NCBI GenBank assembly: GCA_023266115.1
Contig: JAHFRU010000004.1
Coordinates: 80,001 to 144,000, forward strand
Reading direction: 5' to 3'
Source: Gammaproteobacteria bacterium
GTDB lineage: Bacteria; Pseudomonadota; Gammaproteobacteria; VBWC01
Length of the DNA stretch: 64,000 nt
The notes under the pieces were generated by a model. It did no database searches and was not told the origin of the DNA. It saw nothing but the letters and a program-made list of their open reading frames with translations. Made by a program: the position numbers and the translations under genes. Every line of letters starts with the position of its first letter. The first letter of the stretch is position 1. Below are positions 37,729 through 47,666 of this stretch, in pieces.

Positions 37729-40443
37729 TCAGGGCAGATCCGCGCAGCCTTCGCCGGCGACATTGGTCATCCAGGCGAAACCAATATCGCCGCTGCCCGG
37801 CGGGCCCGCCGAACCGCAGTTCGAGTCCACCCATTCGCCACTCCTGGCGAAGGAGCGTACCTTGAGCACCGATCCATTGTAGTAAGGGCCGTTCTCATAA
37901 CGGGCTTGGGTGTTATTGCGCACCTGCGTGCCCGGCGCCAGACCGCCTTCCGGACCGACGTCGTTCAGGTTGGCGAGAAACACCTTGTTCTTCCATCCGT
38001 GCGGTATCGCGATATGGCAGTAATTACAGCGGAAATTCGTCCGTACCGCGTCAATGTGGCCGTTATGCAGATTCACAACGCGCACCGGTCCTATGCAGCC
38101 GAAACTATCCGTGGTCGTGCTGAATCCGCTGGCGCCGCCCGGCGCTTCACCGACGGTCTGCGCGCGTTTGCCATATGAGTTGTAATTATGGCATTTGAAA
38201 CACAGATGGTTGTCGGTGCCCGGCGTATTCCCTGCGGCGAACCCGTCGTCGCCGTGCGTTTCTATACCGGCGATATTAGGACCGACACCGGCCCACGGCC
38301 CCTTCAACAGAAAATCATTGTTCGAACCATGCGGCCCCCACGGACTGCCCTGCTCACCGCCGCTGGGTATCGCGGTACCGGTGGCGGTATTGGAGCCATG
38401 GCAATCGGTGCAGTACATGGTCTGGATACCCACGCCCTGCTCGAATGGCGGCAACCAGCTGCTGGATAACAGATTCATCTTGAGATCGCTGGTCTTCGGC
38501 GCGGGCCGATTAACGAAATAACCACCCGCCGAACCTGCACGCACCACCGGCGTTCTGCCGGTCTCCGTCAACACCGGGTGCCACGAGCGGTGGTTGTTTG
38601 CCGCGTACGCGGCGGCCGCGCCGCTGGAGGTACCGGAGGTTCCTTCGCCTTTATGATCGCCCGGCGACTGGTACTCCATGCCCTGGTTGGTGTACTGGCT
38701 CATGTTGTTGGTGCCCGCCGGGGTACCGCCGGAAAAACTGCCGAGGAACGGCGCCGTGTCGTAGGCGTAATTGGAATGGCATTTCAGACACACCTGGTAC
38801 TCGCGCGTCACGTGCGGGGCGCTGACCGCTGTGGTGGCGCCGGTTCCGCCGTCGCCGCGCTTGGCCTCGAAGGCGATCGGCTGGCTGCCAAACTGGGTAC
38901 CGGACCATGCCGTCGGTTCGACACCCCAGATACCACGTAGCACGCCGGAGGCAATATTTGTATGCACGGCCTCACCCGCCGCGCTGATCTGCGCCGGCGT
39001 GTGGGGATGGGTGCCTTCGGTGTCCGGAATCGCATTGTTGGCGTTGAACAAGCGGTTCTTCACCACGCGGTGCGGATTGTGGCAATCGGTACACTCCGCA
39101 TGACGGTTGTTCAGATTGCCCTTGCCCATGTTGAGCGGCGATTCGACGAAGTCCTTGCCGGCCTGATTGGGCACATCCGGATTCGGCGAACCGATGTTAT
39201 GCATTTCGGTTCCCGCCGGCTGATCGGCATTGGCGATCGGCATATGGCGGAACATCGTCGTGAAATCCGTCTTGATGTTCGGCACCTCGAAGGTAATGCC
39301 GCCCTGACCCTGCAGCGTCCCGCCGTCCGGCGAATGGCACGCGTAACAGGTTTCCTCGATCGCCGGGTTGCCACCCTGTTTGAATTTACCGCCGGTTGCA
39401 GCATCCACAAGCTGCGGCCCGTCGGTGCCTTCACGAAGAATGCGTCGCGAACCCTGCACCGTGTGCGGGTCATGGCAGTTCAGGCACGCGGCCTGCCAGA
39501 CCTGGATGTCTGCCGGAAATTCGCGTATCGCCGCAGCCTCCGGTGTATAGCGCTCGTTGCCGACGACCTGGCTCGCATGCGCGGAACCCGCCCAGCCTTC
39601 CTTGTCATGGCAGGCGACGCAGATAATATCGCTGCCGGGATCAAAATCGCCGCCCGTCGGCACGTTTTCCTGGAACCGGTTCACGCGCAGAAACTTGATG
39701 TTCTTGTTCGGATCCGTATCGCGGATATGCGGGTCGTGGCACGAAATACATTCCACCTTGTTGTCTTCCAGCGGAATTGTCGGCCGCCGGTCGATTTCCG
39801 GCGTCGTGGAATCCAGATTGCCTTGTTTGCGGTTGCGAACATGCGCGTTGCCAACCGGATTGCGCAGTTCACCGTCGCGATTGAACTGCGCCAGATCGTA
39901 GGTGAACGAAATGGGGTGGTCGTTGCTCAGGTCAGTGCCGAGGCGTCGCGTAAAGCCCGTGGTCGGGCCCGCTCCTTCCGGAATCGTACCGCCCGGCCCG
40001 GGATTGTTACCGGCCATCGCGATGTTCGGATTGCCCCGGCCGTTAAGTACGTTGACCGCGCCGACCGCCAGCGTACCGTCGTGACACGACAGGCACAGCT
40101 TCGACTTGCCATTTGGCTGGCTCAGATCTATGGCATCAAGCGATCCCGAGGTATACGGCGTATAGGTCGCCGCCGTCAGCGAACGGTTCCATAACGGCGC
40201 CCGCGGTTCCACGGAGGCGCCGTGCGGCGTATGGCAGAACGCGCATATCTGGGATTCGCTGGCGGCTTCGATATTACGTTTCGCGCCGCCGGGCAGCGTG
40301 GGTTCAACCGTATGGGAAAAGTTATGCCGCGTGTTGCGGATGTCCGCAATCCGGTCGGCGAAAGAACAGACCGACCATAGCGCCAGCAGTACACCGGCAC
40401 ACAGCCCGACCCGAGTTGGAATTGAACGCCACCTTTCCTTCAC
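37729..40443 (-). CDS. Undecaheme c-type cytochrome (11 CXXCH), secreted; UetJ-like candidate
   Basis: CAFCH, CLSCH, CISCH, CVACH, CLNCH, CYACH, CTDCH, CLKCH, CTDCH, CFKCH, CNYCH counted in the 904-aa translation; signal-peptide-like N-terminus. Confidence 0.92.
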   Translation of the reverse strand: MKERWRSIPTRVGLCAGVLLALWSVCSFADRIADIRNTRHNFSHTVEPTLPGGAKRNIEAASESQICAFCHTPHGASVEPRAPLWNRSLTAATYTPYTSGSLDAIDLSQPNGKSKLCLSCHDGTLAVGAVNVLNGRGNPNIAMAGNNPGPGGTIPEGAGPTTGFTRRLGTDLSNDHPISFTYDLAQFNRDGELRNPVGNAHVRNRKQGNLDSTTPEIDRRPTIPLEDNKVECISCHDPHIRDTDPNKNIKFLRVNRFQENVPTGGDFDPGSDIICVACHDKEGWAGSAHASQVVGNERYTPEAAAIREFPADIQVWQAACLNCHDPHTVQGSRRILREGTDGPQLVDAATGGKFKQGGNPAIEETCYACHSPDGGTLQGQGGITFEVPNIKTDFTTMFRHMPIANADQPAGTEMHNIGSPNPDVPNQAGKDFVESPLNMGKGNLNNRHAECTDCHNPHRVVKNRLFNANNAIPDTEGTHPHTPAQISAAGEAVHTNIASGVLRGIWGVEPTAWSGTQFGSQPIAFEAKRGDGGTGATTAVSAPHVTREYQVCLKCHSNYAYDTAPFLGSFSGGTPAGTNNMSQYTNQGMEYQSPGDHKGEGTSGTSSGAAAAYAANNHRSWHPVLTETGRTPVVRAGSAGGYFVNRPAPKTSDLKMNLLSSSWLPPFEQGVGIQTMYCTDCHGSNTATGTAIPSGGEQGSPWGPHGSNNDFLLKGPWAGVGPNIAGIETHGDDGFAAGNTPGTDNHLCFKCHNYNSYGKRAQTVGEAPGGASGFSTTTDSFGCIGPVRVVNLHNGHIDAVRTNFRCNYCHIAIPHGWKNKVFLANLNDVGPEGGLAPGTQVRNNTQARYENGPYYNGSVLKVRSFARSGEWVDSNCGSAGPPGSGDIGFAWMTNVAGEGCADLP

Positions 40444-41519
40444 GCGCCACCCAGATATTCGAATACCACCACGCGACCGTTAAACATGTCCGCCACATAG
40501 ACTTGTCGTCCGGTATCCGTCCAGACTCCGGCCGGTAAATAGAACTGGCCCGTCCCACTCCCAGTGCCACCGATAGGCATCAGCAGATTGCCGTCGGCAT
40601 TGAATACTAACAAATGGTCGTAAAACGATTCCACCACATAAATCAAACCGTTACTATCTACCGCCACGCCTTTCGGCCGCGGCAGGTCGCCGATGAACAG
40701 ACCCCGACGCCCGATGACCTTGCGGCTCTCCCCGGCAGGCGAAAGCACCTGGATACGCGAGTTAAACGTATCGGTCACGTAGAGCTCGCCGTTCGCAAAC
40801 GCCAGATAGGTCGGCGCATTGAACTCACCCGGCTCGGTGCCGGGCCTGCCCAGCGTCCTGACCAGATCACCCGCCCGGTCAAACACCTTGATATCGTGTG
40901 CCCGGCCGTCGGCGACATAAATCTCGCCACTCTGCGGATCCGTGGCCAGCCCCGTCGGCCGCAATATCTTGCCCTGTCCAATCGTGCCGACGGGCTCACC
41001 GAGCGCATTGAGCCGCACGACGTAGCCGAGCTCCGCGTCCGCCACCAGTAACTCGCCGTTGTCTCCGCCGGCAATTCCCACCGGCATCGAGAAACGCAGG
41101 TTCTTACCGGCCATTTCCCAGACATGCAGTCTGCCCGCCGGCACGTCAAACACATACACGGCCTGACGGCTGACATCGGTTACAAAAATTCGCCCGCTGG
41201 CGTCAACGTAACCGCGTTGCGGTCTTTGCAACACGACCGCCTGATGCTTACTCGACGCAAGCCCCACCAGCCATTTCAACGCCTTTTTACCAAATTGCAG
41301 CGCGGCATTCGGTTCGTCGGCCGGCGTAAAATTGTCTTCGCCGGTCAATTCGCCGACGTACCGGTAACGCGGCTGATCCGGCGGCGGCGGAAACACGTGC
41401 TGCTCCGGTCCTGGGGAACCCTGCAGCTGAAACCTTTCGGGCACAGCCGCGCACGCAGACAACAACAACGTTGCAATCACAAACGCGACGCCTGTTTTGC
41501 AACGCAACACGTTTCTCAC
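40440..41519 (-). CDS. NHL-repeat beta-propeller lipoprotein
   Basis: Lipobox LLLSAC; VFPPPPDQPRYRYVGEL; NHL repeats; stop overlaps GTG start of the undecaheme gene. Confidence 0.85.
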   Translation of the reverse strand: MRNVLRCKTGVAFVIATLLLSACAAVPERFQLQGSPGPEQHVFPPPPDQPRYRYVGELTGEDNFTPADEPNAALQFGKKALKWLVGLASSKHQAVVLQRPQRGYVDASGRIFVTDVSRQAVYVFDVPAGRLHVWEMAGKNLRFSMPVGIAGGDNGELLVADAELGYVVRLNALGEPVGTIGQGKILRPTGLATDPQSGEIYVADGRAHDIKVFDRAGDLVRTLGRPGTEPGEFNAPTYLAFANGELYVTDTFNSRIQVLSPAGESRKVIGRRGLFIGDLPRPKGVAVDSNGLIYVVESFYDHLLVFNADGNLLMPIGGTGSGTGQFYLPAGVWTDTGRQVYVADMFNGRVVVFEYLGGA

Positions 41520-41531
41520 TGTAGCGCTCGG

Positions 41532-42545
41532 CTATTCCTCAATCGCTTCCTTGACGACGCGCAATATCTGGATCCGGCCATTCAGGCTGTCAGCAACATA
41601 GATAAAACCCTGGTCCAGCCACATATCGGTGATACGCCGGAACTTGCCCGGTGCTGAACCGGTTCCGCCTGAACGCGCCACCAGCAGATCACCCTGATAG
41701 ATTTTGATCGTATTATCAATGAAATCGCTGACAAATACGAGGTTATCGTCACTGACGACAACACTGTTGGGGTAAGCAACCGAATCGCGCGGTAGCGAAT
41801 ATCGGTAGCTGCCGTCGTCGCCCAGCACCTGGATGCGGTCACCAACGCGAGCGATGATATAAAGTCCCTCGGGCCCGCGCGCCATCCCGGTGATATTCAG
41901 AAACTGTCCCTCGTGGGTACCGCGCTTGCCAATCGCCGTCAACGCCTCCCCTGTACTATTAAACACGACGACGTGATCCATCACACCGTCGGCGACAAAG
42001 ACATAACCGGTGCTGTCGTCCACCGACACCGACACCGGCCGGCGCAGGTTCAGGGTGTTCTTGAACTCGCGTATCTGACGACCGCGCTGGTCAAACTGCA
42101 GCACGCGCGCGCCACCCCAGTCAGCGATGAAAAAATCGAGATTTGGTGTCAGGAAGATATCGGTAACGTCGCCGGTTACCGTCCCCTGCAGATCGACGAG
42201 TTCGATAAACTCCCGTCGGTTCCGGTCAAAGCGCAGCACCTTCTGCTGATCCGCATCGACAATCAGGATCGTGTCCCCCCGCGCTGCAACAGCGACGGGC
42301 CGTTTAAGGCGTACGTCGCGGCGTCCGACGATACCATTGCCCTCGATGCCCGCCTCGATAGTTTCCCACGGCAGCAAGACCTCGGCGACCAGTCCAACCG
42401 CGGCAGCGGCCGTCGAGACGGTATCCGTTTCCTCTGAAAACAGGTTTTCGGTCTGCGGCGGCTGCAGACTGCAACCGCCGACAAGCAGCGAGCCGCTAAA
42501 GAATACGCTTAGCGCAAGAAACCGGATTCGCGCGATACGGAATGA
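41532..42545 (-). CDS. NHL-repeat beta-propeller lipoprotein
   Basis: Lipobox LLVGGC; repeated NHL-like units; start MSFRIARIRF at 42545 inside the previous gene. Confidence 0.82.
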   Translation of the reverse strand, partial: SFRIARIRFLALSVFFSGSLLVGGCSLQPPQTENLFSEETDTVSTAAAAVGLVAEVLLPWETIEAGIEGNGIVGRRDVRLKRPVAVAARGDTILIVDADQQKVLRFDRNRREFIELVDLQGTVTGDVTDIFLTPNLDFFIADWGGARVLQFDQRGRQIREFKNTLNLRRPVSVSVDDSTGYVFVADGVMDHVVVFNSTGEALTAIGKRGTHEGQFLNITGMARGPEGLYIIARVGDRIQVLGDDGSYRYSLPRDSVAYPNSVVVSDDNLVFVSDFIDNTIKIYQGDLLVARSGGTGSAPGKFRRITDMWLDQGFIYVADSLNGRIQILRVVKEAIEE

Positions 42546-43069
42546 CATCGTCCACAATTCATGGTTGGCGGAAAGGCAACTTTTCCGTGACAGACGCCGC
42601 AATACTCCCCCTGGATAATCGCGGACATCGTTACAGGATTACCGCCCTTCTGCGGAAGAAATATCGATGGGTGACAGTTCAGACAGGTCAACCATTCCGT
42701 GTGGGGCCGGTGCGGAAAACGAACATACGGCATCGACCCGGTATTCTTGAAAATGATATCGAAATCGGCCGGGAACATTTCCTCGTCACCCAACAGGCTT
42801 TTGCGCGGATTAATAAGCCCCGAATCCAGCACCTCCACCCAGTTGATGATGTTCTGACCGTCGCGGGGAAATCCCTTCATCGCTTCAAAAGGCTGCTGCA
42901 GGACATTGACAGCATCGTTGGTCGGGTCATGGATTCCGTCATCCGCGACGCGCACCTCTTCGCCACGCAACTGAAAGTGCTGGCCCCTGATCCAGACAGG
43001 CACCTCTGTCGCCATAGCACCAGACACAAGCACCGTCATCAACAGGAATACAAGACTAAGTCGCAACAT
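42509..43069 (-). CDS. Triheme c-type cytochrome
   Basis: CLNCH, CGVCH, CGRCH; DGIHDPTNDAV; FPHRPHTEWL; signal-peptide-like N-terminus. Confidence 0.87.
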   Translation of the reverse strand: MLRLSLVFLLMTVLVSGAMATEVPVWIRGQHFQLRGEEVRVADDGIHDPTNDAVNVLQQPFEAMKGFPRDGQNIINWVEVLDSGLINPRKSLLGDEEMFPADFDIIFKNTGSMPYVRFPHRPHTEWLTCLNCHPSIFLPQKGGNPVTMSAIIQGEYCGVCHGKVAFPPTMNCGRCHSVSRESGFLR

Positions 43070-43134
43070 GTATCACTCGCGCGTCAATTGCTTCAGATGC
43101 CGGTGGCCGCGCATGCGCGGCCACCGGGATATTA

Positions 43135-44511
43135 TCATCGTACGCCAGCCGTCATCAGCGCACGCTGCATTTGATTGGTTGCTTCCTGCATACCGATAAT
43201 AGCAGTTTCGTAGTCCCCTTTCTTCGCATAGCCTGCGGCTTCGCCAGCGATTTTCTTGCCTTTCTCTACAAAGGTGTTAATCAGTTGGACCACATCTTCC
43301 GCCGGTTGTTTCTGTTCCAGCGCCAAAGGGACCAGGTCCGCGAATCCTTTGTAGCGCGCAACTTCAAACTGATACTCTTCTGCCGGCGTTTTGAATTTCT
43401 GATCGTAAACCACTGCCTCGCCCTGGAACGCCTGGCTCAATGCCGACGTTACCATGGACTGCGCCTTTTCCAGCGTGTCCGCTGCTTCCTTGTATTTGCC
43501 GTCGGTAGACAACGCAATGGCGTCGTCCTCCATCTTTTGTATGGTTTTCGGGTCCAGATCCGACGAACTATCGCTACGTTTGGACTTCGTCTTGCGCTCG
43601 TACTGCTGCAGATAGGATTCCTTGTAGTTCCTCAGATTGCCAAGCAATTCGGCGTAGCGTACGCGGTGATCGACGCCATCACTTCCTTCCTTGGGCACAA
43701 GGCCTACAGCGGTGTTCGCATCATCAATTGCCTTTAACGCGCTTTCCATCGCAGCACTGTTATTTCCGCCCTGCAGCGCGGACTCCGACGCGGCAAGATC
43801 CGCCTTCGCCTGTTCCATTTTCGCCCGCGCTTCGGCGTGTCCACTGTCGGCGACACGTTTCGCCGACTGCGACATCGTCAGCATTTTCGCGTAGGCAATT
43901 TTCTGCTTTACGTCCGCATCGGAAACCACGACAGGCTTCGCGCCCCCTGATACGTCTCCCGGCTTGTGCTCAAGCGTGACCTTTTCACCTTCGTTGACAA
44001 TGTGCATCAGGCCGCCCATGTTCTTATGGTTACGACACTGATAAAACATCCGTCCTGGCGTCTGCTGGTTCGGCGAAAACGCCACCATACCCTTATAGGT
44101 AAATTGTCCAAGCACACCATCCGTCACGGTTCCGGCACCCCGACCGACTTCGTCGGTCGTCAGATAGAAATCGTGCTGGATATTGGTCTCGACATCAAAC
44201 GCGTAGGTTACGCCGCGGGTCAGTACCAGTTCCTTGCTTTCCTCTCCGTCGACGGCAAAACCGATCTCTTTGCCCTGGCCATAAAACATGTGGGCCGGCG
44301 TTTTTGGCTTCACGGTAACTGTGAATGTCCGTGCCGCCTTGCTAACCGCCGCGGCCAGTTCCTGCTTGGCGTCATCCGTCTTCGAGGCGGCAGCAGCAAG
44401 CATTAACGGTGCATGATCGGCCATATGGACGTGCGACGACTCGGCGTAAACACCAATGGGGAGCAGTATGGGCAGCGTCATCACGATGACGCTTCGGGTC
44501 AACTTCTTCAT
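43135..44511 (-). CDS. Cupredoxin-like periplasmic protein with C-terminal alpha-helical region
   Basis: NIQHDFYLTTDEVGRGAG ... FYQCRNHKNMGGLMHIV (C-x2-H-x2-M candidate copper site); helical C-terminal half; start MKKLTRSVIV at 44511. Confidence 0.78.
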   Translation of the reverse strand: MKKLTRSVIVMTLPILLPIGVYAESSHVHMADHAPLMLAAAASKTDDAKQELAAAVSKAARTFTVTVKPKTPAHMFYGQGKEIGFAVDGEESKELVLTRGVTYAFDVETNIQHDFYLTTDEVGRGAGTVTDGVLGQFTYKGMVAFSPNQQTPGRMFYQCRNHKNMGGLMHIVNEGEKVTLEHKPGDVSGGAKPVVVSDADVKQKIAYAKMLTMSQSAKRVADSGHAEARAKMEQAKADLAASESALQGGNNSAAMESALKAIDDANTAVGLVPKEGSDGVDHRVRYAELLGNLRNYKESYLQQYERKTKSKRSDSSSDLDPKTIQKMEDDAIALSTDGKYKEAADTLEKAQSMVTSALSQAFQGEAVVYDQKFKTPAEEYQFEVARYKGFADLVPLALEQKQPAEDVVQLINTFVEKGKKIAGEAAGYAKKGDYETAIIGMQEATNQMQRALMTAGVR

Positions 44512-44575
44512 GAACAATATCTCCTTACTGTTGATCACGTTACCCTGCCCCCCCCAGTGGCCAGCATTCCTGGAA

Positions 44576-45301
44576 CTACTTCCAGGGATTGTTCACCGTG
44601 GCACTGCTCAACGGCGGTTTCCAGTCATCGGGTTTCGGCTTCGAATGGCACTTCTTGCACGTCTTGGTTTCGATTGGAAATGAAACCTTGCCGTGGCAGA
44701 CACCGCATTTCTCGCCGAGCAAAATCGCCGACATACTGATCTGGTTGGCGCCTTTCTGCGGAATGAAAATCGCCGGATGGCAATTCGAGCAGGCGAGCCA
44801 TTCAGTATGTTGCCGATGCGGGAACACCACATCGGGCATCGATGCCTTGACCGGCCGGACGATATCCATATCCAGTACGAAGGGCTCTTCGTCGGGATTG
44901 ACTCGATCCCAACGCGGTGCAAGCGCCTTCTGATCGATCGACTTTACCCAATCGACCTGGTTACCGAACGTACTTTCCGGCAAACCCTTGAACGCCACCT
45001 TTGGGGGCTGTAACGCAAATGTTGCTTCGTTATTGGGATCGTGGATTCCGTCTTCCGGCGGAGGGAGGTTTGCCTCATGCTTCTTCAGGTTCTGGTTAAA
45101 TGTGTTTGCGGAAGATACGTCGGCGAGATGCATAACCTCGCTTTCGGAAATGGCCGCAAACACGGAACCCTGATCCGTGGACGAACTCCACTCAACCGCA
45201 GCCGGCTGTGCCGGTTGCAGTACCTCCGAACTCCAGGCGGTAACGGCAATCAACATCGTAACGAGAGCCGTCAGCCAACGTGCATGTGCTTTATAACTCA
45301 T
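44576..45301 (-). CDS. Triheme c-type cytochrome
   Basis: CSNCH, CGVCH, CKKCH; DGIHDPNNEAT; FPHRQHTEWLACSNCHPAIFIPQKGANQISMSAI closely matches the 42509-43069 product. Confidence 0.88.
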   Translation of the reverse strand: MSYKAHARWLTALVTMLIAVTAWSSEVLQPAQPAAVEWSSSTDQGSVFAAISESEVMHLADVSSANTFNQNLKKHEANLPPPEDGIHDPNNEATFALQPPKVAFKGLPESTFGNQVDWVKSIDQKALAPRWDRVNPDEEPFVLDMDIVRPVKASMPDVVFPHRQHTEWLACSNCHPAIFIPQKGANQISMSAILLGEKCGVCHGKVSFPIETKTCKKCHSKPKPDDWKPPLSSATVNNPWK

Positions 45302-45313
45302 GACGGTTACCCC

Positions 45314-45754
45314 TCACTTTTTGTCTGCAGGCTTTTCCAACGCCTTGTAGGTCGGCGCAATCAGACGCTGAACGGTACTGCCGTGAAAATGCGTCGGTGT
45401 TCCCGGAATTCCCGAGTGACACATACCGCAGTTTTCCACCGACCACGCGATTTCTCCGTTGTGGCAGGCACCACAAAACTGGCCATCAATAATCTTGGCC
45501 ATGTTGATTTTATTTCCGCCTGCCTTGAACTGAAATCCCAGATCGGCGTGACATACCTTGCACCGGAAGCGAACCCGGTGGAACCAGTGAGGGAAAATAA
45601 CCGGCCGCATGCCCGCAGCATCTGCATAGTTGTTGATCACAACGTCCGCATACTCGGCATGTGCCACCTGTGGTAGAGCAAAAGCGGTCAGACTTGCCAT
45701 CATCGCAAACACGGCTGACCTCCCCAGATTACGACGCTGTGCATTCAGTGCCAT
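45314..45754 (-). CDS. Triheme c-type cytochrome (cytochrome c7/c3-like)
   Basis: CKVCH, CGACH, CGMCH; VIFPHWFHRVRFRCKVCH; signal-peptide-like N-terminus. Confidence 0.87.
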   Translation of the reverse strand: MALNAQRRNLGRSAVFAMMASLTAFALPQVAHAEYADVVINNYADAAGMRPVIFPHWFHRVRFRCKVCHADLGFQFKAGGNKINMAKIIDGQFCGACHNGEIAWSVENCGMCHSGIPGTPTHFHGSTVQRLIAPTYKALEKPADKK

Positions 45755-45854
45755 AGCGATCTATCTCCTCGTTATTGCAAATAAAACAGTCAGATAATAA
45801 ACCGTTTTTTGCTCTTACCCCCCGCTGTATCGGCTGGCAAGGCAAAACTTCAAC

Positions 45855-47654
45855 CTAGAAACTACGCGTGACCTGGAAATAGATCAGGTCCGTTTGTTCC
45901 CCCCCTTGATCGAACATCCGCCAGCTCAGGCGCGTACTCACGAGCCCGATATTATAGTCCAATCGGTTCTCCCATTCGAATCGGTCGAGCCCTTTGTCAT
46001 TCGCCGCCTGAGAATGCGATAAATCCGACAGGTAGCGCAACCTCGGTATTCCGGCAACGCGCGAATGCTGGAAGGTTAATCTGGCCACCAGCGTTTCGGT
46101 TTCGCTCGTCCCTAAACTGCCAAAATCCTGATTGACCATCTGCCAGGTCAGGTTACCCATTAATGACATTAACCGGCTAAGTGGCTGCGTCCGGCTCAAC
46201 TGGAGGTTGAGAAACTGCTGCTCGTCATCCTGATCGCCAAAATTACGGGAATCCTGCAATATGGCCTGCATTAACGACGAGCCACCCCAGCGCAAATGGT
46301 TCCAGCTCGTCGTCATTGTATGGTCCAGTCGATACTCGGTTGCGCTGTTGCCGGACTGAATATTGGGGCTGAATGACTGGCCAACAGACCCGCGTATCGT
46401 CGAGAAATCGCTGGGCACCCAAAAACGGCTCAGATCATGCGATAACGTACCACCAAATGTCTGCCGGTTCTCGATGTCGCTGCTCTGTGTCGCGGCAAAA
46501 GCGTTCGCAAACCACTGATAGGTATATCCACTCAGATCGTGGACATCGGACTGGTACAGCGCACCGGTACGCAGATTGGTCACCGTCGACGAACCGCCGT
46601 CGCTCTCCAGGAGTGCCACGTCCCCGCGCGCATCCAGCCGCCAGCCCTTGGTCAGCTGGTAGAATCCCCCCAGCGTTCCGCTCAACGACGTGGTTTCCGT
46701 CGTTTTCGGTATGCCAGTGTAGACACTTAGCCCCGAAGCCGCCAGGTTGAACAGCCGCACACCGCCGGTGATGGTCAGCGGCCGATCCTGTGGCCGCCAG
46801 AACGCAAAACTGGAAATCTGTATCTGGTCGGTCTCGCGGCTGCCGCCGGTGCTCGCCACCTTGAAAGAATCGTCGGTCTGAACGATGTTCGTCAACGTAT
46901 CAACCCGCAAACTTTTGTGCGGAAAATAAAAATGATCGGCCTCGACGATAAGACTGTCGCGTTCCTCCCCCGTCCGCACCCGTTCGGTTGTCTGCGTGGT
47001 TAGCTCCGCGATCAGGCGCTGCCGGGGCATGCGCAGATCGGCCTCGAAACCCATAGACTGGTCTTGCACCACCCCGCTGATACTGGAGTCCCATTCGCTA
47101 AAATCGAGCTTGGCCCGGTATCGATGACCGGTCTGCGTGATATAGGCCTGGGTCAGCCCGAGCCGCTGGGTTTTGAAATCCTGGCCGATCTTTACCAGGG
47201 AATTTAAGGAATTGCTCGGCGCGGCGGCTGTCGTGTCCACGCGACTATCGGACGCCAGGTACATCATGGTGAACGGCGTGGCGCTCTGTGGCAGCAGGTT
47301 GAGGTTGAGCTCCCCTGTCGCGATTTTCGATTCGGTATCACCCCCGCCACCGTATTCCGTATTGTCCAGCGTCGCAGTCAATCTCGCACCCACCTGGGCA
47401 AACCAGGGCCGCCAGATATACGTGTTGCCGGCCAGCGTACCGAGATACTGATTGCTGATGGTTTTATCGTCGCCGGTGGTCAGCGAGCGATACGTGTATC
47501 CGACATTCCCGGACCAATCGATCGGCGGCAGATCGGCCGTAGACAATACGGGCACCGCCGCGAGCGAGATCGCGGCCACGGAAAATACGCTGCGGCTGGC
47601 CCACTGTCGCAATTGGCTCGAGGAATAATTTGTCAACCGCGTCCGCGACAGCAT
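45855..47654 (-). CDS. Outer-membrane beta-barrel protein (candidate porin of a porin-cytochrome conduit)
   Basis: 599 aa, signal-peptide-like N-terminus, alternating amphipathic strands, terminal aromatic (FQVTRSF). Confidence 0.75.
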   Translation of the reverse strand: MLSRTRLTNYSSSQLRQWASRSVFSVAAISLAAVPVLSTADLPPIDWSGNVGYTYRSLTTGDDKTISNQYLGTLAGNTYIWRPWFAQVGARLTATLDNTEYGGGGDTESKIATGELNLNLLPQSATPFTMMYLASDSRVDTTAAAPSNSLNSLVKIGQDFKTQRLGLTQAYITQTGHRYRAKLDFSEWDSSISGVVQDQSMGFEADLRMPRQRLIAELTTQTTERVRTGEERDSLIVEADHFYFPHKSLRVDTLTNIVQTDDSFKVASTGGSRETDQIQISSFAFWRPQDRPLTITGGVRLFNLAASGLSVYTGIPKTTETTSLSGTLGGFYQLTKGWRLDARGDVALLESDGGSSTVTNLRTGALYQSDVHDLSGYTYQWFANAFAATQSSDIENRQTFGGTLSHDLSRFWVPSDFSTIRGSVGQSFSPNIQSGNSATEYRLDHTMTTSWNHLRWGGSSLMQAILQDSRNFGDQDDEQQFLNLQLSRTQPLSRLMSLMGNLTWQMVNQDFGSLGTSETETLVARLTFQHSRVAGIPRLRYLSDLSHSQAANDKGLDRFEWENRLDYNIGLVSTRLSWRMFDQGGEQTDLIYFQVTRSF

Positions 47655-47666
47655 CTCAGATAGCCG

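Noticed and set aside
38962-40194. Plus-strand ORF (410 aa) opposite the undecaheme gene
   Set aside because: Composition typical of antisense frames; heme motifs are all on the minus strand.
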